Assembly (NCBI GenBank): GCA_902574425.1
Contig: CACGNA010000006.1
Coordinates: 1-58,021 of the forward strand
Reading direction: 5' to 3'
Length of the DNA stretch: 58,021 nt
Source of the DNA: an uncultured Prochlorococcus sp.
Lineage (GTDB): Bacteria; Cyanobacteriota; Cyanobacteriia; PCC-6307; Cyanobiaceae
A model generated the notes under the pieces. That model was not told the DNA's origin and made no database searches. It saw nothing but the letters and a program-made list of their open reading frames with translations. A program made the position numbers and the translations under genes. Of this stretch, positions 1-9,032 are shown one piece after another (position 1 is the stretch's first letter; each line of letters begins with the position of its first letter).

Positions 1-757
1 ATGTATTTTACCTGTTCTTCATACTGCAGGGGGATTGGTTGGTGGTGATTTACTTGAGTTTGAAGTAAATCTTGAAAAAAACTCTAAGGTTTTGTTGACT
101 ACTTCTTCAGCTCAGAAAGTATATGGATCAGTTGGAAGATCTAAAATTAATCCAAAAGGAAGTTTTTCAAAGCAAAAAAATCAAATAAATATTCTTGATA
201 ATTCTCATTTGGAATATCTCCCCCAAGAAACAATTATCTTTGCAAATGGTTTATATGATCAAAAGTTTAAAGTATCTATTTCAGAAACTTCAAGTTTTTT
301 ATTTGCTGATTTAATAAGACTTGGAAGATCTTCTTCTGGAGAGTCTATTGAAAGTGGAGTTTTTAGATCCAAATTAGAAATTATAAGAAATAATGATTTA
401 TATGATGACTGGGAATATGTTGATCAAATTGAATTATCTAAAGCTAGTTATGTAGCTAAGTCTGGTATGGATTACATGCCTGTTTTTGGATCTTTAATTT
501 GGATTTGCGAAAAAGATTTTTCCAAATCAAAAATAAATAATCTAGTGGGAAATATAAAAAAGATTTTGCAAGAAAGCGAAAATCATTTATCTATTGGAAT
601 TCTTGAGAATGGAATCTCTGTAAGATTCCTGGGGAGTTCTTCTCAACATGCTAGGAAATGTTTTTTTTGTATTTGGAAACAAATTAGGTCTGTTTGTGGA
701 TTTTGTGAGCCAAAATATCAAGGTGTATGGCCTTTACAAGATTCTATGAATTATTAA
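1..757 (+). CDS. ureD: Urease accessory protein UreD (5' end cut off by window)
   Basis: UreD acts in the cytoplasm with UreF and UreG as the chaperone complex that loads nickel into apo-urease. The reading frame is open from base 2 ([18 protein letters not shown]), so the N-terminus lies upstream of the window; a TTG at 35 is an internal codon rather than a start. The early segment ending GGLVGGD is the conserved UreD motif, and the C-terminal part is a typical UreD beta-rich sequence. About 250 codons are visible, close to the usual length, so only a few tens of residues are missing. It sits directly upstream of ureABC on the same strand, the gene order expected for cyanobacterial ureDABC. 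Confidence 0.93.
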   Translation, partial: CILPVLHTAGGLVGGDLLEFEVNLEKNSKVLLTTSSAQKVYGSVGRSKINPKGSFSKQKNQINILDNSHLEYLPQETIIFANGLYDQKFKVSISETSSFLFADLIRLGRSSSGESIESGVFRSKLEIIRNNDLYDDWEYVDQIELSKASYVAKSGMDYMPVFGSLIWICEKDFSKSKINNLVGNIKKILQESENHLSIGILENGISVRFLGSSSQHARKCFFCIWKQIRSVCGFCEPKYQGVWPLQDSMNY

Positions 758-761
758 TTAT

Positions 762-781
762 GTTCAGAGAGAACCTTTTTT
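762..781 (+). terminator. Weak hairpin plus T-tract between ureD and ureA
   Basis: GTTC (762-765) and GAAC (771-774) pair around the loop AGAGA and are followed by CTTTTTT. The stem has only four pairs, so this may be a partial terminator or RNA-processing element or may be chance in AT-rich DNA. It lies 27 nt upstream of ureA, where it could set the ratio of accessory protein to structural subunits. Confidence 0.3.
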
Positions 782-807
782 AAGAATTTATAGATTAATT
801 TTTTATT

Positions 808-1110
808 ATGCATCTTTCCCCTCAAGAAAAGGATAAATTATTGATTTTTTCTGCTGCGCTCTTAGCTGAAAGAAGACTTAAGCGAGGTCTGAAGCTAAAT
901 TATCCTGAAACAATTGCTTTTTTAAGTTTTCAAGTTCTTGAAGGAGCTAGAGATGGGAAAAGTGTAAGTCGATTAATGTCAGAGGGAACTACCTGGCTTT
1001 CGAGATCACAAGTTATGGAGGGCATTCCTGAAATGGTGGATGAGGTCCAAATAGAAGCGGTTTTTCCTGATGGGACCAAATTAGTTACTATTCACAATCC
1101 GATTAATTAG
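808..1110 (+). CDS. ureA: Urease gamma subunit
   Basis: Smallest structural subunit of urease, which hydrolyses urea to ammonia and carbamate in the cytoplasm. The 100-residue product has the usual UreA length and opening ([14 protein letters not shown]), with the conserved block [12 protein letters not shown] at about residues 30-41 and the C-terminal [20 protein letters not shown] signature. The ATG at 808 is the natural start. It is separated from ureB by 2 nt, so ureA, ureB and ureC are almost certainly co-transcribed and translationally coupled. Nothing is missing or odd. Confidence 0.98.
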   Translation: MHLSPQEKDKLLIFSAALLAERRLKRGLKLNYPETIAFLSFQVLEGARDGKSVSRLMSEGTTWLSRSQVMEGIPEMVDEVQIEAVFPDGTKLVTIHNPIN

Positions 1111-1112
1111 TT

Positions 1113-1433
1113 ATGAGTAATTTAATTCCTGGTGAAATAATTCCAGAACAAGGTGAAATCGAATTAAACCTTGGTAAGGAAGTCAAAACAGTAACCGTTT
1201 CAAATTCTGGAGATAGACCTGTTCAAGTTGGATCTCATTATCATTTTTTTGAAGCTAATAAGGCGTTAATTTTTGATCGAGAAATAACACTTGGTATGCG
1301 TCTTGATATTCCTGCAGGAACAGCAATTAGATTTGAACCAGGAGATTCAACAGATGTCAAATTAGTTCCATATTCAGGTTTTAGAAATGCATATGGTTTT
1401 AATTCATTAGTTAACGGTTCTTTAGATATTTAA
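1113..1433 (+). CDS. ureB: Urease beta subunit
   Basis: Structural subunit of the urease alpha-beta-gamma trimer. The 106-residue protein starts [14 protein letters not shown], a near-invariant UreB opening, and carries the conserved stretches [19 protein letters not shown] (about residues 30-48) and [13 protein letters not shown] near the C-terminus. It is full length and lies 4 nt upstream of ureC. UreB has no catalytic residues; it packs against UreC and stabilises the assembly. Confidence 0.98.
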   Translation: MSNLIPGEIIPEQGEIELNLGKEVKTVTVSNSGDRPVQVGSHYHFFEANKALIFDREITLGMRLDIPAGTAIRFEPGDSTDVKLVPYSGFRNAYGFNSLVNGSLDI

Positions 1434-1437
1434 CATT

Positions 1438-3147
1438 ATGTCCTACAAAATTGACAGAAAAACTTATGCTCAAACTTACGGACCCACCACAGGGGATAGA
1501 GTAAGGCTTGCAGATACCCAACTATTCATTGAAGTAGAGAAGGATTTAACTACTTATGGAGATGAAGTTAAATTTGGAGGCGGTAAAGTTATTCGAGATG
1601 GGATGGGACAGTCTCAAGTAACAAGAGGAGATGGGGCTGTTGATACCGTAATAACTAATGCTTTGATTGTAGATTGGTGGGGAATAATTAAGGCGGATGT
1701 AGGCCTAAAGGATGGAAAGATTTTTGAAATCGGAAAAGCTGGTAATCCTGATATCCAAGATAAAGTTAATATTATTATTGGCGCCTCAACAGAAGTAATA
1801 GCAGGAGAGGGTTATATTCTTACTGCAGGATCAATAGATACCCATATACACTTTATATGTCCCCAACAAATTGAGACGGCATTAGCTTCAGGTATTACCA
1901 CAATGCTTGGGGGAGGAACCGGACCTGCAACCGGCACAAATGCCACAACCTGCACTCCTGGATCTTTTCACATTTCTCGCATGCTTCAATCGGCAGAAGC
2001 CTTCCCAATGAATTTAGGTTTTTTTGGTAAAGGTAATTCAACAAACGAGAGAAATCTTATTGATCAAGTTGAAGCTGGTGCATGCGGGTTAAAGCTTCAT
2101 GAGGATTGGGGGACGACTCCATCAACAATAAATTCTTGTCTTAATATTGCAGATAAGCTTGATGTTCAGGTTTGTATTCATACTGACACTCTAAATGAGG
2201 CAGGCTTCGTTGAAGATACTATAAACGCTATTGCAGGAAGGACAATTCATACTTTTCATACAGAGGGAGCAGGTGGTGGGCATGCGCCTGATATTATAAA
2301 AATTTGTGGAGAAAAAAACGTTCTTCCAAGTAGTACTAATCCAACAAGACCCTATACGACAAACACCTTAGAGGAACATCTTGACATGTTAATGGTTTGT
2401 CATCATTTAGATTCTAAAATTCCAGAAGATATTGCATTCGCTGAATCAAGGATTAGAAGAGAGACTATTGCAGCGGAGGATATCCTACATGATATGGGCG
2501 CATTCTCAATTATCGCTAGTGACTCTCAGGCTATGGGAAGAGTTGGTGAAGTAATAACAAGAACTTTTCAAACTGCTCATAAAATGAAAGTACAAAGAGG
2601 TCCTCTATCACAGGATTCTGATAGGAACGATAATTACAGAGTTAAGAGATATATTTCTAAAGTTACAATTAACCCTGCAATAGCCCATGGTATTAATAAA
2701 TATGTTGGTTCAATTGAAAAGGGTAAAATTGCAGATTTAGTATTGTGGAAACCTTCCTTTTTTGCAGTAAAGCCTGAATTGGTTGTTAAAGGAGGCTCTA
2801 TAGTTTGGTCTCAAATGGGTGATGCAAATGCTTCAATCCCAACTCCTGGTCCCGTTTATGGTAGACCGATGTTTGCAAATTTTGGTCAATCTCTTATTAA
2901 TAGTTCTTTCACCTTTTTAAGTAAAAATTCAATAGATCATGATATTCCTAAAAAGTTAGGATTACAAAAAAAATGTATTGCTGTAGAAAATACAAGAAAT
3001 ATCAATAAATCACACTTAAAACTTAATAGCAAACTGCCAAATATTTCAGTTGATCCAGAAACCTACGAGGTTTTTTCTGATGGGGAACTCCTTACTTGTG
3101 AACCACTTGAAGAAGTCCCAATGGCTCAGAGGTACTTTTTGCTTTAG
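1438..3147 (+). CDS. ureC: Urease alpha (catalytic) subunit
   Basis: Catalytic nickel subunit of urease, 569 residues, normal length. All expected active-site residues can be seen: the HIH nickel ligands at 136 and 138, the lysine to be carbamylated at 219 within GLKLHEDWG, His221, His248 (CIHTD), His274 ([12 protein letters not shown]), the flap Cys321-His322 and the nickel-binding Asp362 (SDSQAMGR). Numbering is shifted by two from the well-known Klebsiella enzyme. It lets the cell use urea as a nitrogen source. The gene converges with gpgS and the stop codons overlap by 4 nt, leaving no room for a separate terminator. It is intact and should be active if nickel and UreEFG are supplied from elsewhere. 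Confidence 0.99.
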   Translation: MSYKIDRKTYAQTYGPTTGDRVRLADTQLFIEVEKDLTTYGDEVKFGGGKVIRDGMGQSQVTRGDGAVDTVITNALIVDWWGIIKADVGLKDGKIFEIGKAGNPDIQDKVNIIIGASTEVIAGEGYILTAGSIDTHIHFICPQQIETALASGITTMLGGGTGPATGTNATTCTPGSFHISRMLQSAEAFPMNLGFFGKGNSTNERNLIDQVEAGACGLKLHEDWGTTPSTINSCLNIADKLDVQVCIHTDTLNEAGFVEDTINAIAGRTIHTFHTEGAGGGHAPDIIKICGEKNVLPSSTNPTRPYTTNTLEEHLDMLMVCHHLDSKIPEDIAFAESRIRRETIAAEDILHDMGAFSIIASDSQAMGRVGEVITRTFQTAHKMKVQRGPLSQDSDRNDNYRVKRYISKVTINPAIAHGINKYVGSIEKGKIADLVLWKPSFFAVKPELVVKGGSIVWSQMGDANASIPTPGPVYGRPMFANFGQSLINSSFTFLSKNSIDHDIPKKLGLQKKCIAVENTRNINKSHLKLNSKLPNISVDPETYEVFSDGELLTCEPLEEVPMAQRYFLL

Positions 3148-4370
3148 AAGTTTTTAATTAGTTCTTTCTCACTTGTCTTTATATCTTTTGACCCTGCTAT
3201 GGCTAAATCCTCTTGCAGTTTGTTCTCACAGGAGAGAACTCTAGACCAACTTGGTAACTGCTGTGTGGTAGGGCAAGCTAGGTAATCTTCTGTAGCAGGT
3301 CTCAATAGTTTCGCAAATTTTTGTACTGATAGTTCTTCTTCATGTCTATCATATGGAAGTTGATTAACTGCTGAATCTAATCCAAATTGTTTTACCCGAT
3401 CTTCTCCCACTCTTTTATAAAGAACTTCTAAAGTTGCAAGTTGAGTGCTAGTTAAGGTCTCTGCTTGATGCTCCATAAGACCTCTTAACACACTCGAAAG
3501 GATTTCAGTACACATCTTTTGCAATCCTTCTCTAGAAGAATCACCAATATTCTTATGTTTATGATCAAACAAACCTAGGTCAACTTGGGCTATCTTGGAG
3601 GTTCTTACGTTTCTATAAACTTCTGATAATAAACCTATTTCTAAACCCCAGTCACAAGGTATTCTTAAATTCATAGCAAGGTCTTTAGTAAAAGCAAACT
3701 CACCTGCTAATGGATATCTAAATGATTGCAGATATTGTAAAAAAGGACCCTTCCCAACTAACTGCTCCAGACTTGCTAATAGAGGACCAACAAATAATCT
3801 TGTTGCCCTACCTTGTAATTGGTTTGTTTCTAAAGATAATCTACTATAAAAGGCTTTTACATAAGATATTCCATATGATTCATCGAGAAGTGGGAGTATC
3901 ATTCTTGAAGGATACGAAGGACTAAAAGTTCTTATGTCAGCATCAAAAAGAGCCACTACCTCTGATTTTCTAGTCGCAACGCCTATGCCCTGCCAGACAG
4001 CCCATCCTTTGCCAGGAGTTCCTAATAATTCTAGGCCATTTTTTTCTTGGTTTTTTAACAGCTCTATTACATAAGGAGAATTAGTCCATTGCACATGAAC
4101 GGGGAATGGCATTGAGTTAAAAAATGACTTTGCTGCTTTAACTTGCTCATCAGTTTTTGCAGAGAGAGCTATAACTAATTCGTTTAATCCTGAAAGGTTT
4201 TTTAAAACTTCTCTTATATCTTTTAATGCCGGACGTTCAAATTCTTCATATAAGCAAGGAATTAATATACTAGTTGTTCTTTTTTTTAGATTTTTGTTTA
4301 ATTCTTTGAGTAGATCGCTAGTTACACCATATTCATGTATTGTTGTGATTAACCCTTGTTGAAAGTCCAT
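3144..4370 (-). CDS. gpgS: Glucosyl-3-phosphoglycerate synthase (GT81 type)
   Basis: Transfers glucose from an NDP-glucose to 3-phosphoglycerate, giving glucosyl-3-phosphoglycerate, the first step of glucosylglycerate synthesis. The 408-residue protein begins after a short lead with [10 protein letters not shown], typical of the retaining GT-A fold, and has the metal-binding DAD motif at residues 143-145 (LFDADIRTF). The downstream PLAGEFAF and [10 protein letters not shown] segments are typical of the family. It is transcribed away from the phosphorylase, phosphatase and kinase genes that complete the pathway, sharing a 50-bp divergent promoter region. A mannosyl-3-phosphoglycerate synthase is the main alternative, but family resemblance and context favour glucose. 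Confidence 0.9.
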   Translation of the reverse strand: MDFQQGLITTIHEYGVTSDLLKELNKNLKKRTTSILIPCLYEEFERPALKDIREVLKNLSGLNELVIALSAKTDEQVKAAKSFFNSMPFPVHVQWTNSPYVIELLKNQEKNGLELLGTPGKGWAVWQGIGVATRKSEVVALFDADIRTFSPSYPSRMILPLLDESYGISYVKAFYSRLSLETNQLQGRATRLFVGPLLASLEQLVGKGPFLQYLQSFRYPLAGEFAFTKDLAMNLRIPCDWGLEIGLLSEVYRNVRTSKIAQVDLGLFDHKHKNIGDSSREGLQKMCTEILSSVLRGLMEHQAETLTSTQLATLEVLYKRVGEDRVKQFGLDSAVNQLPYDRHEEELSVQKFAKLLRPATEDYLACPTTQQLPSWSRVLSCENKLQEDLAIAGSKDIKTSEKELIKNF

Positions 4371-4420
4371 TTTCTAATTGATGTGCAGAATAGTGTTAAT
4401 ACTTCGATGATTTTTTCAAA

Positions 4421-6181
4421 GTGAAGCAAATTGATTCAGAGAAAAAATTAGATAGATTAAAGCTTAATAAATTGTTGAAAACAATTTATTCAAATAATAC
4501 TACAGAAGAAATTAATTTTATTTCAAATCAATTATTGCAGATTTTAGATAATTTCTCAGAGAAATCTGCTTATGAAGAAATAAGCAATAAAGAAAGGTGG
4601 GATGAATCTCATTCGGTTTTAATAACTTATGCAGATAGTATTTATAAAAATGGTGAACCAACATTAATTACTCTTGGAGATTTGTTGAGCAAACACTTTG
4701 GCAGTCTTTCTAAAGTTGTACATATTCTCCCTTTTCTCAAATCCACAAGTGATGGAGGATTTGCAGTCTCTAGTTATGATTCCCTTGAAGAAAAATTTGG
4801 TTGTTGGGATGATCTAAAAAGTATTTCTAAAAATCATGTCTTGATGGCTGACTTGGTACTTAACCATGTTTCATCCTCTCATCCCTGGGTTCAACAATTT
4901 ATTAAATCCCAAGAACCAGGAATATCAAATGTTTTTTCCCCAGAACAAAATCTTGACTGGTCAAATGTAGTTAGACCAAGAAGTTCTTCCTTGTTTTCTC
5001 AAATAAATACCCAAGATGGTCCTAAGCAAGTTTGGACAACTTTTGGTCCAGATCAAATTGATTTGAATTGGCATAATCCCAAAATGACACTTGAGTTCCT
5101 AAATTTAATTATTTCTTATTTAGCAAATGGCATTAAATGGTTAAGGCTTGATGCTGTAGGTTTTATTTGGAAGGAATCAGGAACAACTTGCCTACATTTG
5201 CCCAAGGCACATTCAATTGTAAAAATTTTAAGAATTCTTTTAAATGATCTTCTTAACGATGGAGTTTTAATAACAGAAACTAATGTCCCTCAGAAGGAAA
5301 ATTTATCTTATCTTATTCCAGAAGATGAAGCCCATATGGCATATAATTTTCCATTGCCTCCTCTTCTCCTAGAAGCAATTATCACTTCAAAAGCTGATAT
5401 TCTAAACTCATGGATTTTTGATTGGCCAAGATTACCTGATGATACTACTCTTTTCAATTTCACTGCATCACATGATGGTATTGGTTTAAGAGCTCTTGAG
5501 GGCCTAATGAATGAGCAGAGAATTAAAGATTTATTAATTAATTGTGAGAAAAGAGGGGGACTAGTAAGTCATAGACGTTTATCAAATGGTGTTGATAAAC
5601 CTTATGAATTGAATATTAGTTGGTGGAGTGCAATGGAAGACTCGAGTAGAGATTTCAATCGATTCCAATTTGAGCGGTTTATCTTGACTCAATTATTAGT
5701 AATGGCTCTAAAAGGCGTTCCTGCCTTTTATTTGCCAGCTTTACTGGCTTCAGAAAATGATATCAAAAGATTCTCTACGACAGGTCAAAGAAGAGACCTC
5801 AATAGAGAGAAATTTAAATCAGACAATCTTTTATCTGTTTTTAATAATCCTGAATCTAATGCCAATAAAAACTTAAAATATCTTTGTAATGCTATGGATG
5901 TAAGGTCAGAATCAAAACAATTTCATCCTTGTTCAGAAATGAAATGTCTGTCTAAAGGTAGAAGCGATATTGTTGTAATTAAAAGAGGTAAAGGTTCAAA
6001 ATCTGTTTTTGCAATCCATAATATGACAGAAAATAAAATTAATTATCAATTGAATGATAATGATTTAACAGAAAAAATTGATAATGATTTTAATATGCGA
6101 GATTTTTTGACATCCACTAAATACAATTATAAAAATATTAGTCTTGATCCTTTTCAAGTTGTTTGGCTTGGTTCTTTATAA
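4421..6181 (+). CDS. GH13_18 glycoside phosphorylase, likely glucosylglycerate phosphorylase
   Basis: Sucrose-phosphorylase family enzyme (GH13 subfamily 18), 586 residues, GTG start. The catalytic set is visible: nucleophile Asp244 in WLRLDAVGFIW, acid/base Glu286 in LITETNVP, and the His351-Asp352 pair in TASHDGIG. Such enzymes phosphorolyse an alpha-glucoside to glucose 1-phosphate. Genes of this type are traditionally named sucrose phosphorylase, but the neighbours gpgS, gpgP and glycerate kinase argue that the acceptor is glycerate, which is a known specificity in the subfamily. The end lies 1 nt before the gpgP start, so the two are tightly coupled. Substrate choice is inferred from context; membership in GH13 is clear. 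Confidence 0.85.
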   Translation: MKQIDSEKKLDRLKLNKLLKTIYSNNTTEEINFISNQLLQILDNFSEKSAYEEISNKERWDESHSVLITYADSIYKNGEPTLITLGDLLSKHFGSLSKVVHILPFLKSTSDGGFAVSSYDSLEEKFGCWDDLKSISKNHVLMADLVLNHVSSSHPWVQQFIKSQEPGISNVFSPEQNLDWSNVVRPRSSSLFSQINTQDGPKQVWTTFGPDQIDLNWHNPKMTLEFLNLIISYLANGIKWLRLDAVGFIWKESGTTCLHLPKAHSIVKILRILLNDLLNDGVLITETNVPQKENLSYLIPEDEAHMAYNFPLPPLLLEAIITSKADILNSWIFDWPRLPDDTTLFNFTASHDGIGLRALEGLMNEQRIKDLLINCEKRGGLVSHRRLSNGVDKPYELNISWWSAMEDSSRDFNRFQFERFILTQLLVMALKGVPAFYLPALLASENDIKRFSTTGQRRDLNREKFKSDNLLSVFNNPESNANKNLKYLCNAMDVRSESKQFHPCSEMKCLSKGRSDIVVIKRGKGSKSVFAIHNMTENKINYQLNDNDLTEKIDNDFNMRDFLTSTKYNYKNISLDPFQVVWLGSL

Positions 6182-6182
6182 A

Positions 6183-6980
6183 ATGATTGAAAATTCTACT
6201 ATTTGGGTTGTGAGTGATGTTGATGGTACTTTAATGGATCACTCATATGATTTAACACCTGCAAAAGAAACTATAAAAACACTACAAAAATTATCTATAC
6301 CTGTAATTCTTTGTACAAGCAAGACAGCATCTGAAGTTAAAGTTATTAGGAAGGAACTGAATTTAACGGATCCCTATATTGTTGAAAATGGCGCAGCAAT
6401 ATATGGTGAATCTCTTAGAAGTGTTAATGGGAAGATTATTCTTGGAAAAAAATACGAATTTCTTGAAGAAATCTTAAACTTTATTTCTAAAGAAATTAAT
6501 TATAAACTTATTCCTCTTAATAATCTTACTGATCAAGAAGCAACTAAGCTCACAGGTTTAAAAGGCAACTCATTGAACTTAATGCGTGATAGACATTGGA
6601 GTATGCCTTTTTTAAACCCGCCAAGTTTTTTAGAAGAGAGAATTAATATCTGTTGTAAAAAGTTCAAAGTAGACATCTTTAAAGGAAACAGAATGAGTCA
6701 CTTATTATCTTCAAATTCTAATAAAGGAAAAGCAATAAATGCCCTTAAAAAATATTCAAATAATCAAAATATTCAAATTATTGGTCTAGGTGATTCTCCA
6801 AATGATTTGCCATTACTTTTAAATTCAGATTTTAGAATTGTTATTCCTGGAATCGAAGGACCTAACTTAAATTTACTAGGTCAATTAAGAGATATGGAAT
6901 TTATTTTAGCTTCTGAACCAAATGGATATGGTTGGAAAAATGAAATCAATAGATTAATAAATAAGCTTGAATTGATTTAG
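6183..6980 (+). CDS. gpgP: Glucosyl-3-phosphoglycerate phosphatase (HAD family)
   Basis: HAD-superfamily phosphatase of the mannosyl/glucosyl-3-phosphoglycerate phosphatase group, expected to remove phosphate from the GpgS product to give glucosylglycerate. With the ATG at 6183, motif I is SDVDGTLMD with Asp12 (nucleophile) and Asp14; CTSKT is motif II, the lysine in the SNKGKAI segment is motif III, and GLGDSPNDLPLL is motif IV. The 265 residues match the family. An in-frame TTG at 6144 would overlap the upstream gene by 38 nt and is less likely. The start follows the previous stop by 1 nt, indicating an operon with the phosphorylase and the kinase. Confidence 0.88.
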   Translation: MIENSTIWVVSDVDGTLMDHSYDLTPAKETIKTLQKLSIPVILCTSKTASEVKVIRKELNLTDPYIVENGAAIYGESLRSVNGKIILGKKYEFLEEILNFISKEINYKLIPLNNLTDQEATKLTGLKGNSLNLMRDRHWSMPFLNPPSFLEERINICCKKFKVDIFKGNRMSHLLSSNSNKGKAINALKKYSNNQNIQIIGLGDSPNDLPLLLNSDFRIVIPGIEGPNLNLLGQLRDMEFILASEPNGYGWKNEINRLINKLELI

Positions 6981-6984
6981 AAAA

Positions 6985-7929
6985 GTGAAAGATTTAGATA
7001 TTGGTTTTCCTCTTGATAAATTTGAAAAATTAATTATTGATATTGGCTGGGAATCCTTGAATAATTGGATCAACTTTTGGGATAATCAAATAAATATTCT
7101 CTCAATTGATCAATTTTGGAATAGCAAAGTAAATGATGATTGGATTTGGGGTTTGGCTTTACCTCTTTTATCTCAGTCTTATAAATTTCATAATAAGTTT
7201 TCTGATCGAAAAATAATTGGGATCTCAGCTCTCCCTGGAACGGGCAAAACAACTTTAGGTAAATGGCTTGAAGCAATCTCGTTAAATTTAGATTTTAAAA
7301 TTGCTGTTATTTCAATGGACGATTTTTATCTTCCTGCAGATGAAATGAATTTGGCAATTAATGATAATCCTTGGAATGTCTCAAGAGGTTTTCCTGGGAG
7401 TCACTCAGTAAATTTAATGTATGAAAAGTTATTAAACTGGAAAACAAATGGAGAATTAAATGTACCTGTTTTCGATAAGTCTTTAAGAAATGGCTTAGGA
7501 GATAGATCTCATTGGAGAGCAGATAATCCTGATTTATTAATTCTTGAGGGATGGTTTTTGGGAATTGAACCTTTACCTCTTGATCTTAATGATCAAAGCA
7601 TGAATTCCCTAGATTTGAGCACTCATGAATCTTCTTATAGATTCAAAATACAAAAAAATTTAAAAGAATATTTAGATGTTTGGAGTTTAATAGACAATAT
7701 ATGGCACTTTAAGCCTTTAAAGTATGAATATATGAATATGTGGAAATTAAATCAAGAAAAAGAAATGTTCTTAAAGAAAGGAAACGCCCTTAGAGATGAG
7801 AAATTATCTAATTTCTTGAGAATGCTTAATGTATCAATACCTCAAAAAAGTTTTGATCTTATAAATTCTTATGCTGTTTTATTGATTGATCAAGAAAGAA
7901 ATTTAGTTGAATCTAGATTAAATTTGTAA
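6985..7929 (+). CDS. D-glycerate 3-kinase (plant/cyanobacterial GLYK type)
   Basis: P-loop kinase that phosphorylates D-glycerate to 3-phosphoglycerate, the last photorespiratory step. The 314-residue product starts at GTG 6985, has Walker A ALPGTGKTT near residues 82-90, MDDFYLP (about 112-118), a GFPGSHS segment and LILEGWFLG, all typical of GLYK and of the uridine-kinase-like fold. It lies 4 nt after gpgP. In this operon it can recycle the glycerate released when glucosylglycerate is split, and it can also serve the glycolate pathway. The two roles cannot be told apart from sequence. Confidence 0.88.
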   Translation: MKDLDIGFPLDKFEKLIIDIGWESLNNWINFWDNQINILSIDQFWNSKVNDDWIWGLALPLLSQSYKFHNKFSDRKIIGISALPGTGKTTLGKWLEAISLNLDFKIAVISMDDFYLPADEMNLAINDNPWNVSRGFPGSHSVNLMYEKLLNWKTNGELNVPVFDKSLRNGLGDRSHWRADNPDLLILEGWFLGIEPLPLDLNDQSMNSLDLSTHESSYRFKIQKNLKEYLDVWSLIDNIWHFKPLKYEYMNMWKLNQEKEMFLKKGNALRDEKLSNFLRMLNVSIPQKSFDLINSYAVLLIDQERNLVESRLNL

Positions 7930-8019
7930 AAATTTATAAATTTCTTTTTTTAAGTAATTTTTTATACATTCTTAGATGCTCTAAATGTTGTTTAATTGAT
8001 TTTATTTTGATACTTGGTG

Positions 8020-8247
8020 ATGGTTGAGTTTTCTTACAAAAACGAAGGTTGTAGGATGATTGTTTTGAGATGTATTGGTCCTTCAAACTTTTTTTTAGAA
8101 AGAGTTTTATTCCCAACTGACATTCTTACTTTTAATGCCCCAGAAGATTCAAGAGTTGAAATCTGGGGAAATGAATTATATGGCCCTAAGTTGGAAGAGA
8201 GAATAAGAGTTTCTTCTGATAATGAAGATTCCTCTTTAGTTGCATAG
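8020..8247 (+). CDS. DUF1830 family protein
   Basis: Small cyanobacterial protein of about 75 residues. The central block FFLERVLFPTDILTFNAPEDSRVEIW matches my memory of the DUF1830 signature (WYFERVVFPGQ followed by an apolar stretch and an acidic end). The start is placed at ATG 8020; an in-frame TTG at 8014 is also possible. No membrane segment or known catalytic motif is visible and the function is unknown. It stands alone, downstream of the glycerate kinase with an 84-nt AT-rich gap containing AAATTTATAAATTT and a run of seven T that could act as a weak terminator. Confidence 0.72.
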   Translation: MVEFSYKNEGCRMIVLRCIGPSNFFLERVLFPTDILTFNAPEDSRVEIWGNELYGPKLEERIRVSSDNEDSSLVA

Positions 8248-8530
8248 AACCGTAGTCCTGTAATTGTCTTCGAGTCACAATTTTATACAAATAGCTATTT
8301 TTTATTGATATCATCAAACTAGTTTTTAGTTTCTTGTGACATACTAATTTTCTTCTTTCACAATATGAGGATTTGTTCCCTCTGAAGCTATTTTGGGCTT
8401 TTTAATTCTATTTGGTTTGGTCGCCTTCTTTTATCTTGGTATCAAAGGTCCGACGGATTATTCAAACTGAGTTTTATTAACAAATGGTTATTTTAAATTT
8501 TTATAACCAAATTATTTCAACTATTTTCTT
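8248..8530. other. Intergenic stretch with a start-less hydrophobic ORF
   Basis: No normal gene is visible. A weak hairpin (AATTGT 8262-8267 with ACAATT 8277-8282) follows the DUF1830 gene. Frame 8375-8470 on the plus strand encodes about 31 residues, VPSEAILGFLILFGLVAF then FYLGIKGPTDYSN and a stop, which reads like a single-span membrane peptide. Its upstream stop is TGA at 8366 and the only codons before the conserved-looking part are GGA, TTT and GTT, so it has no ATG, GTG or TTG. An ATG at 8365 is in another frame. It may be a decayed gene, a frameshift or a non-AUG small protein. Confidence 0.4.
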
Positions 8531-8665
8531 ATGGATTTAACAACCATTCTATTTATATTAAGTTTGCCATTCGTTTTGTTAACTGTTTACTTTGGCACAA
8601 AAAATGATTTTTACGAAAGTGAAAATTATAAAGGTGATGGCTGTGCTCACGATGTAAAAAGGTAA
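8531..8665 (+). CDS. Small single-span membrane protein, unknown
   Basis: A 44-residue ORF from ATG 8531 to TAA 8665. Residues 3-22 form one hydrophobic segment (TTILFILSLPFVLLTVYFG), followed by a charged tail ending KGDGCAHDVKR. Its topology resembles the many very small thylakoid or membrane proteins of picocyanobacteria, but I do not recognise a named photosystem subunit. It is followed on the opposite strand, 5 nt away, by the 3' end of a secreted-protein gene. It could be a real conserved small gene; checking other strains is decisive. Confidence 0.6.
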   Translation: MDLTTILFILSLPFVLLTVYFGTKNDFYESENYKGDGCAHDVKR

Positions 8666-8670
8666 CTTCA

Positions 8671-8949
8671 CTAATTACCGCTAAATACACAAGTCCACTT
8701 GCTATCAAATTGCCAGACCGGTTTATATATATCTTTTGAGATTTTGTCACCTGCCTTTTTACATGTATCCAAATCCTTCATTGGAATAGAGTGTAACGAA
8801 GGACTTGTTATTCCACTTACCTCAGGTCTTCCTCCTGGTCCTTGTCTATAAGTTCCAATTACTAGCCAATAATTATTAGCCCTTAATGAATTTGAATAAA
8901 ATAATAAAGAAAAACAAAATAAAAGTATTTTAATAGATTTTTGTTTCAT
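8671..8949 (-). CDS. Small secreted protein of unknown function
   Basis: A 92-residue protein with a clear signal peptide: basic start MKQKSIK, hydrophobic core ILLFCFSLLFYS, and a likely cleavage after SLRA (about residue 24). The mature part is about 68 residues, begins NNYWLVIGTYRQGPGGR and holds two cysteines (63 and 87) that could form one disulfide in the periplasm. I do not recognise a family beyond small secreted proteins seen in marine picocyanobacteria. It is transcribed alone, divergently from uppP. Confidence 0.7.
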   Translation of the reverse strand: MKQKSIKILLFCFSLLFYSNSLRANNYWLVIGTYRQGPGGRPEVSGITSPSLHSIPMKDLDTCKKAGDKISKDIYKPVWQFDSKWTCVFSGN

Positions 8950-9032
8950 TAATTTACATTAGAGATTACTTAATTATATTTAAATTATATTTTTTGATTT
9001 GCTACTTATACAATAGGAATTTATTTAGGTTT

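Noticed and set aside
7934-8116. 60-aa minus-strand ORF over the DUF1830 start
   Set aside because: Lysine-rich AT-driven ORF overlapping a better-supported gene; no family features.
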